A stretch of DNA of 64,000 nucleotides from Planctomycetota bacterium (GTDB lineage Bacteria > Planctomycetota > UBA1135 > UBA2386): positions 1-64,000 of the forward strand of contig JAEUHR010000059.1 of assembly GCA_016794425.1 (NCBI GenBank). The letters run 5' to 3'. Each line of letters begins with the position of its first letter. Position 1 is the first letter of the stretch. The translations under genes were made by a program, and so were the position numbers. Below, in pieces: positions 55,709-64,000 of the stretch. The notes below the pieces were generated by a model that saw only the letters and a list, made by a program, of their open reading frames with translations, did no database searches and had not been told where the DNA came from.

Positions 55709-56043
55709 GGCCCTCGGGCGGGTGGCTGGAACTGCGGAAGTGACGCTGCGGAGAAAACGGCGAACCCGGCAGGCGGCAGAATCCCCTGCCCCCGAACCTC
55801 GATTCGGGGTTCCTGGACCGGCGGGCGCCGCTCTCGGGGAACTGCCGACTGACCGGGTGGGACCGGATTGTCGGACAAACGACCGCGCGCCCGGGGTGGC
55901 CCAGGCGCGCGATCGCCCGGCGATGGTAGCTGCACCGTGGTCTCGGTCAAGCGAAGTGTGTCCGCGCGCCGCGGTTACCGGTGGCCTGCCGTATCCTAGG
56001 ACGGCCGTCGTCCGCCCGTTCGGGCCGGCCTCATCCTTCCACG
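55709..56043. other. Intergenic region upstream of nusA
   Basis: A 335-bp divergent gap between nusA and the GNAT gene. Open frames here have no protein-like composition and no plausible start. It must hold the promoters of both flanking genes, but I see no clear sigma-70 boxes, riboswitch or rimP-like coding. Confidence 0.5.
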
Positions 56044-56526
56044 ATGCTCGATCTCGTCGGTCCCGTCACCCTGCGACCCTTCGTGCTGACCGACGCGCGG
56101 GTTGTCGAGCCCTGGCTGCGGGCGCCGGGGCTGTCGGTGCCGGCCGGCCGCGCCTCGCGTGAGTGGCCGCAGCGGCTGCTGGCCGATGCCCGCATCGTCG
56201 CCGGCATCGCCGAGGTCGCCGGGCGCCGGGTCGGCTTCGTCCGGCTCGACGTCGGGCCGGACCACATCGCCGAGATCACGATGGTAGTGGCACCGGAGTG
56301 CCGCCGGCGCGGGCACGGCCGGCAGATGTTCGCGGCCGCGCTGCGCGAAGCGCGCCGCCGCGGGGTGCGGCAGCTGGTCGCGGTGGTCGACCTCGGCAAC
56401 GAGCCGGCGCTCGAGTTCTTCGCCGAGGTCGGCTTCGAGGCCGACGGCCGCGTCGGCGACCGCCTGCGCCTTTGCCGGGTCGTGCACGCGGGCGACCACC
56501 AGCCGCCGCTCGACGTCGAAGCCTGA
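56044..56526 (+). CDS. GNAT-family N-acetyltransferase
   Basis: 160 residues from the ATG at 56044 (an upstream ATG at 55981 adds an unlikely Arg/Ser-rich head). The acetyl-CoA-binding motif is VAPECRRRGHGRQMFAAAL (about 82-100), preceded by the strand IAEITMVV and followed by LVAVVDLGNEPALEFFAEVGF, the classic GNAT motif B. Substrate unknown. Confidence 0.88.
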   Translation: MLDLVGPVTLRPFVLTDARVVEPWLRAPGLSVPAGRASREWPQRLLADARIVAGIAEVAGRRVGFVRLDVGPDHIAEITMVVAPECRRRGHGRQMFAAALREARRRGVRQLVAVVDLGNEPALEFFAEVGFEADGRVGDRLRLCRVVHAGDHQPPLDVEA

Positions 56527-56662
56527 CCGGCCCATCGCGGTCGCGAACCCGCGCGGCGTGCGTTTCGTCGCACCGTGTCGCGAGAAGAAGATTCGGCTCG
56601 GGGCTGGGTCTCGCGGCAACCAGGGTGACAATCACGCACCCAAACCACATCTGGAGTAGCCA

Positions 56663-58405
56663 ATGCTTCGCAACCCTGCCCGCCTCTTGCCGGTGCTCTC
56701 GCTCGGGCTCGCTGCGCCGATTCTCGCGCAGTCGCCGTACGTCACCACCATCGTCTACGTCAACACGCCGGGCCACCCGACCAACGTCGTGCCGGGCCTC
56801 GGCATCCCGTTCGATGCGAGCCCGACGACCCCGTTCGAGCGCCCGATCGTCAGCGCCAACGGCCTGCACTTCGGCATCAACGTGCTGGCCAACACCGCGA
56901 CGACGGCCGACGACGACGTGCTGATCGTCGACGGCGCGCTCGTGATCCGCGAGGGCTCGCCGGCGCCGTGGAACCTGACCGAGAACGTCGGCACGATCGA
57001 TGCCGAGTTCGGCCTCAACGACGCCGGTGACCTGCTGATCGGCAACAACACGTCGGCGGCCGCCAACGACGACGTCGTTGCGCTGTTCTCCGGCGGTGTG
57101 TGGACCGAACTGGCGCGCGAGGGCAGCCTGATCTCGGCCACGGTGCCGGGGCTCGCCGGCGACGCCGGCAACACCGGCACGTGGGACGACGCGACCGACA
57201 CCGTGCGGCTGTCGAACGTCGGCTTCTTCTGGCGCGGCGAAGGTGTCGACAACCTCGCCACCGTGCCGACGACGCTGAACGACGAGATCCTGGTGCTCGG
57301 CGCGGGCGCCGCGCTGCAGAAGGGCGTGCACTTCCCGACCGGCCAGGCCGGTGGCGCGACCAATGCCTACGAGAACTTCGCGCTCGAGCAGGCCTTCGTG
57401 TCGCCCGACGGCTCGGTCGTGATCTTCGAGGCCGACCTGCTCGGTGCCACGACCGGCGACGAAGTGATCGTCGTCAACGGCGCCGTCGTTGCGCAGGAAG
57501 GCGTCGTGCTGCCCGGCAGCGCGTTCGTCAACGGCGTCGACTCGCTCGGCATCGTCAAGGTCTGGGTCGACCACGCCAACACCTGGTGGGCGCGCGGCAA
57601 CAACGACATCACCGAGGACGACTGGGTGCTGCGCAACGGCGTCGTGGTCGCGGATTCGGTCGGCGCCGACGAGATCGTCGCCGGGACCGGTGAGCACTGG
57701 ACCGACGCACCGGCCGCCGGCTTCGGCGACTGCTTCTTCGCGTTCGACGGCAACAGCCTCGGCCACTACGTGATCGGCGGCGTCACCGACAACCCGGTCA
57801 CGACCCTGAACGGCGTCATCGTGTTCCACGACGGCCTCGGCAACGACTACGTCGTCGTGCGGGAGAGCGATCCGGTCGACCTCGACGGCAACGGCCTGTT
57901 CGACGACAACACGTTCTACAACACGTTCGGCAACGACGACGTGCTGCTGCTCGACGACGGCACCGTGATCTTCACCGCGACGCTGAAGAACGCGGCCGGC
58001 ACCGCCACCGGCCAGGGCGTGTTCCGCCTGACCCCGACCACGGCGAGCTGCACGTTCCGCAACGGCAGCGGCATCAACCCGGTCGCCGTCGCGTGCACGA
58101 CGCTGCCGATCGTCGGTTCGACCTGGACGATCGACGTCAGCTTCGGTCCGCAGACGCTGGGCACGTTCCTGTTCGCCGACCCGACGCCGATCCCGGCGTT
58201 CCCGCTGTTCGGCGGCGAGCTGCTGATCGCGCCGTCGGCCTTCCAGCTGTCGTCGGCATTCGGCGCGCCGGCGCCGCTGAACCTGGCGCTGCCGTACGGC
58301 TACCAGGGTCTGGCGTTCTCGCTGCAGGCGATCCGGCTCGACTTCAACGGGGTCGACGTGCTGTTCGTGCTGACGAACGCGCAGGACGCGGTGATCGGCA
58401 CCTGA
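56663..58405 (+). CDS. Secreted beta-rich repeat protein
   Basis: 580 residues from the ATG at 56663 (GGAG eight bases upstream). The signal peptide is MLRNPARLLPVLSLGLAAPILAQ. Repeats such as VSANGLHFGINVL, LNDAGDLLIGNN, VSPDGSVVIFEADL and LVDGALVIREG alternate through 60-430, as in NxxGxxAF-type tandem-repeat proteins. The final 110 residues (CTFRNGSGINPVAVACTTLP...) form a separate tail module with GYQGLAFSLQAI, similar in type to the other exported proteins here. Confidence 0.8.
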   Translation: MLRNPARLLPVLSLGLAAPILAQSPYVTTIVYVNTPGHPTNVVPGLGIPFDASPTTPFERPIVSANGLHFGINVLANTATTADDDVLIVDGALVIREGSPAPWNLTENVGTIDAEFGLNDAGDLLIGNNTSAAANDDVVALFSGGVWTELAREGSLISATVPGLAGDAGNTGTWDDATDTVRLSNVGFFWRGEGVDNLATVPTTLNDEILVLGAGAALQKGVHFPTGQAGGATNAYENFALEQAFVSPDGSVVIFEADLLGATTGDEVIVVNGAVVAQEGVVLPGSAFVNGVDSLGIVKVWVDHANTWWARGNNDITEDDWVLRNGVVVADSVGADEIVAGTGEHWTDAPAAGFGDCFFAFDGNSLGHYVIGGVTDNPVTTLNGVIVFHDGLGNDYVVVRESDPVDLDGNGLFDDNTFYNTFGNDDVLLLDDGTVIFTATLKNAAGTATGQGVFRLTPTTASCTFRNGSGINPVAVACTTLPIVGSTWTIDVSFGPQTLGTFLFADPTPIPAFPLFGGELLIAPSAFQLSSAFGAPAPLNLALPYGYQGLAFSLQAIRLDFNGVDVLFVLTNAQDAVIGT

Positions 58406-58467
58406 GCCGGTCCCGCGCTGCGATGCTGCGGCCGCGCCCTTGACCGGCGCGCGCCGCCCCGCAACAT

Positions 58468-58499
58468 CCTCGGCCGCGGTCGGACGACCGCGGCCGAGG
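58468..58499 (+). promoter_or_regulatory. Perfect hairpin at the asnS translation start
   Basis: 14-bp arms CCTCGGCCGCGGTC and GACCGCGGCCGAGG with loop GGAC. The right arm's GAGG is the only good Shine-Dalgarno candidate for asnS, eight bases before its ATG, so the hairpin would hide it. It may instead be the terminator of the exported-protein gene ending at 58405; no T-run follows. Confidence 0.6.
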
Positions 58500-58507
58500 T
58501 CACGTAC

Positions 58508-59908
<1,401 letters not shown>

Positions 59909-59912
59909 GCCG

Positions 59913-60689
59913 TCAGCCGAGCCAGGCGTCGACCTGCAGCATCGCCAGCACGCCGAGCACGACGCCGAACGTCGCCACCGCCGAGCGCCCGTCGCGGTGC
60001 GACTCGGGGATGATCTCGTGCGAGACGACGTAGAGCATCGCGCCGGCTGCGAACGCCAGCGCGCTCGGCATCGCCGTCGTCACCACCTGCACGAAGCCGA
60101 AGCCGAGCAGTGCACCGAGCGGTTCGACGAGCCCGGTCGCCAGCGTGACCAGCAGCGCCTGTGCCTTGCGGTAGCCGGCGGCCACGAACGCGACCGCGAC
60201 GATCAGGCCCTCGGGCACGTTCTGCACCGCGATGCCGAGCGTCACCGGCAGGCTGACCTGCGCATCGCCGCTGGCGACGCCGACGCCGACCGCCAGCCCT
60301 TCGGGCACGTTGTGCAGGCCGAGCGCGATCGCGAACAGCCAGACGCGCGCGAGGCGGCCTTGCGCGGCGCCTTCGTGGCCCTTGCCGAAGTGCTCGTGCG
60401 GCGACCAGCGGTGCAGCAGGTCGATCGTCGCGGCGCCGAGCGCGACGCCGAGCAGCACCGGCCAGCCCGCGAACGGGCCGCCGTCGCGCCGCTGCACGAG
60501 GTCGAGTGCCGGCAGCAGCAGCGACACGAACGACGCCGCCAGCATCACGCCGGCACTGAAGCCGGCCAGCGCCGACTCGGCGCGCGGCGCGATGCGGCGC
60601 ACGAACAGCACCGGCAGCGCGCCGAGCGCGGTGCCGACGCCGCCGGCGAGCAGGCTGTGCACCACCGCGGTGCCGAGCGTGCCGGCCAC
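59913..60689 (-). CDS. ZIP-family divalent metal transporter
   Basis: 258 residues from GTG 60689. Eight hydrophobic segments; the metal pathway motifs are ALGLHNVPEGLAVG (helix 4) and AVQNVPEGLIVAV (helix 5), both with His/Asn-x-x-Pro-Glu-Gly. A short His-rich loop (HRWSPHEHFGKGHE) lies between helices 3 and 4. Probably imports zinc, iron or manganese. It starts 3 bp after the NSS small-subunit gene, so it is likely in the same transcript. Confidence 0.93.
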   Translation of the reverse strand: MAGTLGTAVVHSLLAGGVGTALGALPVLFVRRIAPRAESALAGFSAGVMLAASFVSLLLPALDLVQRRDGGPFAGWPVLLGVALGAATIDLLHRWSPHEHFGKGHEGAAQGRLARVWLFAIALGLHNVPEGLAVGVGVASGDAQVSLPVTLGIAVQNVPEGLIVAVAFVAAGYRKAQALLVTLATGLVEPLGALLGFGFVQVVTTAMPSALAFAAGAMLYVVSHEIIPESHRDGRSAVATFGVVLGVLAMLQVDAWLG

Positions 60690-60692
60690 GCG

Positions 60693-60836
60693 CTACGGGC
60701 CGAGGCCCGGCGGCAGGTCCGGTTCGTCGTGCTGCGGGAACAGCACCTTCTTGAAGCACCAGAAGGTCAGCGAAGCCACGGCGCCGATCGACAGCACCAT
60801 GAACGTCCAGCCGAGGGCGGTCAGAGTTGCGAGCAT
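60693..60836 (-). CDS. Small single-helix subunit of the NSS transporter (MetS-like)
   Basis: A 47-residue protein from the ATG at 60836, with AGAGG about six bases upstream. One membrane helix (about 8-30) is followed by FKKVLFPQHDEPDLPPG. Such tiny proteins sit directly after NSS transporter genes and are needed for function in the MetPS methionine/alanine importer. Here the gene lies 9 bp after the NSS stop on the same strand. Confidence 0.75.
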   Translation of the reverse strand: MLATLTALGWTFMVLSIGAVASLTFWCFKKVLFPQHDEPDLPPGLGP

Positions 60837-60845
60837 GGGTTCCTC

Positions 60846-62438
60846 TCAGTCCGCAGCCGGGAGCTTGCCATCGAGGTCGCGGCCTTCGGCGCGCCAGCGG
60901 CGGGTGCCGACGACCAGCACTGCGACCAGGCCGGCGATGGTCGCCAGGATCAGGCCCCAAGTCAGCTGCGCGTCGCGGTCGGTCTTCAAGGTCTCGAAGT
61001 AGCCGGGCACCTTCTGCCAGCAGAAGCCGACCAGCACCACGATCAGGTAGAGCGGCGCGACGTACTTGATCACGAACCGGAAGAACACCGGGATCCGCAG
61101 GTGTGCACCGGCGTGCGCTTCCTCGATGCCGCGGTCGAGACCGAAGATCCAGCCGAACGCGACGATCTGCACCAGCGCCATCACCATGATGAAGAAGCCG
61201 CCGACCCAGAAGTCGATCGTGTCGAGCGCGATCAGGCCCTTGCTGAACCACAGCACGAACGCGTTGCCGGCGAGGCCCCAGATCGTGACCAGCAGCGTCG
61301 CCATGCCGCGGCCGATGCCGAGCGCTTCCTCGAGATAGGCCTTGCTGGGCTGCAGCATCGACAGCGAGCTCGTGATCGCCGCCAGGAACAGGATCAGGAA
61401 GAACGCGGCGCCGAACCACTGGCCGCCGGGCATCTGCGCGAACACGACCGGCAGCGTGTTGAAGCCGAGGCTGAACGAGCTGCCGGTGCTCTGGCCGGTC
61501 ATCGCGATGCCGACGAACACCACCGAGGCGGTCACGGTGATCAGGCCGCCGAGCACGACCTCGAAGAACTCGTTGGTCGCCGACGCGGTCAGGCCCGACA
61601 GCACGACGTCGTCCTTCTTCTTCATGTAGCTGGCGTAGTTGATGATCACGCCGAAACCGACCGACAGGCTGAAGAAGATCTGCCCGGCCGCCGCGAGCCA
61701 GGTCTTGAAGTCGCCGAGCTTCTCCCAGTTCGGGTTCCACAGGTAGCCGAGCCCGTCGCTGACGGTCTGGCCGCTGGTGCCGGCCGGCGCGTCGAGCGTC
61801 AGCACGCGGAACAGGATCACGACGCCGAGCACCGCCATGACCGGCATCGCGTACTTGCACACCGCTTCGATGCCCTTCGACAGCCCGCGGTAGACGAACC
61901 AGACGTTCAGCACGACCGTGAACACGAACGCCCACAACACGCCGCCGTGGCCGGGCTCGAACACCGCGCCGTGCGCGTTCTGGCCGGTGACGTGCGTGAA
62001 GTACTCACGCGCCTGCGTCGCCTGTGCCGCGACGTCCGCGCCGGTGTCGAGGCCGATGCCGCCGGTCAGGTACTGCCAGAAGTAGAACGCGCACCACGCC
62101 TCGATGACGACGTAGTAGAAGTAGACGCCGAGCGGGATCAGCACGCCGCAGATGCCGGCGTAGCGGCCGACACCGCCCTTGGTCCAGATGCCGAGGATCG
62201 CGGGCGCGCTGTGGAAGCCCTTGCGACCGCCGTAGCGTCCCATCGCCCACTCGGCCCACCCGATCGGGATGCCGAGGAACACCAGCGCCAGGAAGTACGG
62301 GATCATGAAGGCGCCGCCGCCGTTCTCGGCGGCATTGCCCGGGAACCGCAGGAAGTTGCCGAGACCGACCGCCGAACCGGCGACCGCGAGGATGACACCG
62401 AGGCGCGAGCCCCACTGCTGCGTGGACTGGTTCTTCAT
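60846..62438 (-). CDS. Sodium-dependent transporter, NSS/SNF family
   Basis: 530 residues from the ATG at 62438. Helix 1 carries the sodium and substrate site AVAGSAVGLGNFLRFPGNAAENGGGAF, the NSS signature (LeuT-like). The unwound helix 6 region reads FFSLSVGFGVIINYASY, and 11-12 helices are visible. Probably imports an amino acid with sodium. It is paired with a small subunit gene. Confidence 0.95.
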   Translation of the reverse strand: MKNQSTQQWGSRLGVILAVAGSAVGLGNFLRFPGNAAENGGGAFMIPYFLALVFLGIPIGWAEWAMGRYGGRKGFHSAPAILGIWTKGGVGRYAGICGVLIPLGVYFYYVVIEAWCAFYFWQYLTGGIGLDTGADVAAQATQAREYFTHVTGQNAHGAVFEPGHGGVLWAFVFTVVLNVWFVYRGLSKGIEAVCKYAMPVMAVLGVVILFRVLTLDAPAGTSGQTVSDGLGYLWNPNWEKLGDFKTWLAAAGQIFFSLSVGFGVIINYASYMKKKDDVVLSGLTASATNEFFEVVLGGLITVTASVVFVGIAMTGQSTGSSFSLGFNTLPVVFAQMPGGQWFGAAFFLILFLAAITSSLSMLQPSKAYLEEALGIGRGMATLLVTIWGLAGNAFVLWFSKGLIALDTIDFWVGGFFIMVMALVQIVAFGWIFGLDRGIEEAHAGAHLRIPVFFRFVIKYVAPLYLIVVLVGFCWQKVPGYFETLKTDRDAQLTWGLILATIAGLVAVLVVGTRRWRAEGRDLDGKLPAAD

Positions 62439-62571
62439 GGGCGACGTGAGAGCACGCGGGACTGTCCCGCTGGTGGCGCGGCGATGCAACCGACTGTCCC
62501 GGGAAAGACGCGCGGCACCGCGGCTCGCCTCTTTCCGACGGCCGCCGTACGCGCTTGAATGCGCGCCGCCC

Positions 62572-63054
62572 ATGGCCGCCAAGAAGCAGAAGGCGCATCC
62601 CAACGCGATCCATCTGACCGTCGCGAACGTGCCGCGCTCGTCGCGCTGGTACGCCGAGAAGCTCGGCTTCGAGCTGACCGAGGCCTACCCCGACGCGGAG
62701 CGGCCGGTGTGGGCCAACCTGGTGCTGAACGGCCAGACCGTGATGCTCGGCGAACTGCCGACGCTGCAGGAAGCGCGGGGCCTCGGCATGGACCCGGCCG
62801 AGATCGAGGTGCTGAAGCAGGACGCGCGGCAGTTCGCCCGCGGCACGCCCGGCGTCGGCGTCACCTACTACGTCGCGGTGCGCAACGTCGACGCGTTCGC
62901 GCGCCGCCTCAAGAAGCAGCGCCTGAAGCCGCTGCTGCCGCCGAAGACGCAGTTCTACGGCCTGCGCGACTGCCACGTCGTCGATCCCGACGGCTACCGG
63001 CTGGTGTTCTACACGCGCGTGCCGGCACCGGCCGGCGCACCGGCCGCGGGCTAG
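62572..63054 (+). CDS. VOC/glyoxalase-family protein
   Basis: 160 residues from the ATG at 62572. Two beta-alpha-beta-beta-beta halves: AIHLTVANVPRSSRWYAEKLGFEL and VGVTYYVAVRNVDAFARRLK, ending DCHVVDPDGYRLVFY, the typical VOC closing strand. Metal-binding positions (His14 or so, Glu near the end) are only partly conserved, so it may be a binding or resistance protein rather than a glyoxalase I. Confidence 0.85.
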   Translation: MAAKKQKAHPNAIHLTVANVPRSSRWYAEKLGFELTEAYPDAERPVWANLVLNGQTVMLGELPTLQEARGLGMDPAEIEVLKQDARQFARGTPGVGVTYYVAVRNVDAFARRLKKQRLKPLLPPKTQFYGLRDCHVVDPDGYRLVFYTRVPAPAGAPAAG

Positions 63055-63091
63055 ACGGCGCGGGCCGGGGGCCCGGTGCCGCAGCGCACCG

Positions 63092-64000
63092 TCAGCGGCG
63101 CGCCGCGAGTCCGGCCCGCAGGCGTGCAGCCGCCAGCGTGGCCGGGATCGAGTTGATGTACATGTCGCCGCCGAGCTCGAGGCCCGCCATCTGCCCGGTG
63201 CGCGGCTGCAGCTCGAGGTGCCAGTGGAACCGCGCGCCGGGCACGCGGTGCAGCCACAGGTTGCAGGCCGGCCGGCCGTAGGCCTGCGCCAGCGCCGTGA
63301 ACAAGGCGTGCAGCGCGGTCGCCAGCGACTCGAGGTCGGTGGTCAGGAAGTCGTCGTCGCAGCGCCGCGGCAGGAGCCAGGTCTCGTTCGGCAGCTTCGG
63401 CGGTTCCGGCGCCAGCACGGCGTGGTGCGCGGTCGCGAACACGAGCCGCTGCTCGGCGGCCGCCGTCGCCAGCGTCGCGCACCACGGGCAGGCGCCGAGC
63501 GCGCGCGCGGCCTGCAGCTCGAGCTGCAGCCGCGGCGGCAGTTCGGCGAGGCCGAGCACCTGGCTGTGGTTGTGCGCGATCGACGCGCCGGCGATCGCGC
63601 CGACGTTCTTGAACAGGAACGTGCAGCGCACGCCGGGCCGGGCCTCGAGCGCGCGCACGCGCCGCTGCCACAGTGCCAGGCACCGGCGCCAGGTCGCGAC
63701 GTCGAGGTCGGCGGGTTGTTCGGCGTGGTGGTGGCCCTCGGCGATCACTTCGTGGTGTTCGTTGGCCGGGTACTTGTTCGGGAACGCGCGCGCGATCCAG
63801 CCCGGGCCGTCGGCGCGGCCGCGGTCGCGCTCGGCATCGACTTCGGGCGGCGTCTCGGCCTCGTGGCCCTCGCAGAACGGGCACGGCGCACTGCCGGCGC
63901 CGGCGCCAGTGTGCAGCGGCCGCTTCTGCCGCAGCGGCGCCATCAGGATCGGCCGTCCGGTGGTCGGGTCGACCAGCAGGCGCGGCGGTTCGACGGGGCC
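63092..64000 (-). CDS. galT: Galactose-1-phosphate uridylyltransferase-like HIT-superfamily protein (5' end outside window)
   Basis: The frame is open to the window edge; the residues before the ATG at 63943 (PPRLLVDPTTGRPILM) fit a GalT N-terminus, so the start lies outside. Zinc-type CPFCEGHE (first ligands), FPNKYPA, the active-site HNHSQV (HxHxQ; the family's catalytic segment) and the second-half GARFHWHLELQP are all visible. It transfers a nucleotidyl group to a sugar phosphate. The substrate could differ from galactose. Confidence 0.85.
   Translation of the reverse strand, partial: GPVEPPRLLVDPTTGRPILMAPLRQKRPLHTGAGAGSAPCPFCEGHEAETPPEVDAERDRGRADGPGWIARAFPNKYPANEHHEVIAEGHHHAEQPADLDVATWRRCLALWQRRVRALEARPGVRCTFLFKNVGAIAGASIAHNHSQVLGLAELPPRLQLELQAARALGACPWCATLATAAAEQRLVFATAHHAVLAPEPPKLPNETWLLPRRCDDDFLTTDLESLATALHALFTALAQAYGRPACNLWLHRVPGARFHWHLELQPRTGQMAGLELGGDMYINSIPATLAAARLRAGLAARR

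Overview
The window is about 64 kb of very GC-rich bacterial DNA. Third codon positions are almost always G or C, except in an island at roughly 24.6-27.8 kb. Gene content points to a free-living Gram-negative-type bacterium, most plausibly a planctomycete. The pointers are many exported proteins built from Kelch, NHL-like, WD-like or RTX repeats with shared C-terminal modules, a large PknB-type kinase with a TPR-like tail, and DUF1579, DUF503 and small zinc-ribbon proteins. The phylum is an inference; there is no rRNA here.

Layout. 0-3.2 kb: a partial gene and three exported or anchored proteins of unknown function. 3.2-7.1 kb: a three-gene operon on the minus strand. It encodes a substrate-binding protein with an in-frame UGA, an ABC permease, and an ABC ATPase fused to a flavin-dependent-halogenase-like enzyme. 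7.2-24.6 kb: exported repeat proteins, a Ser/Thr kinase, a methyltransferase, a rhomboid protease and small zinc-ribbon or membrane proteins. 24.6-30.6 kb: a low-GC island with a sigma-like protein, broken genes and an IS1182 remnant, then an M50 protease. 30.6-36 kb: dispersed repeats of about 230 bp, an IS481 remnant, a PhyH-type dioxygenase, an RTX protein and tRNA-Asn. 36-38.7 kb: an exported two-domain HMA-like protein with two in-frame UGA codons, pckA and tRNA-Arg. 38.8-45.2 kb: a large exported protein, polA, a membrane protein and ytfE/ric. 45.2-50.1 kb: recJ and a DedA-like gene diverging from selA-selD. 50.1-55.7 kb: the nusA-infB-DUF503-rbfA operon. 56-64 kb: a GNAT enzyme, an exported protein, asnS, a ZIP transporter, an NSS transporter with its small subunit, a VOC protein and a partial galT-like gene.

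The unifying theme is selenium. The window carries selA and selD, and selD itself has an in-frame UGA. Two further loci have in-frame UGA codons, each followed by a SECIS-like hairpin at the spacing expected for bacteria: the ABC substrate-binding protein (Sec48) and the HMA-like protein (Sec48 and Sec131). Read normally, all three genes look truncated or split. selB and selC are not in the window.
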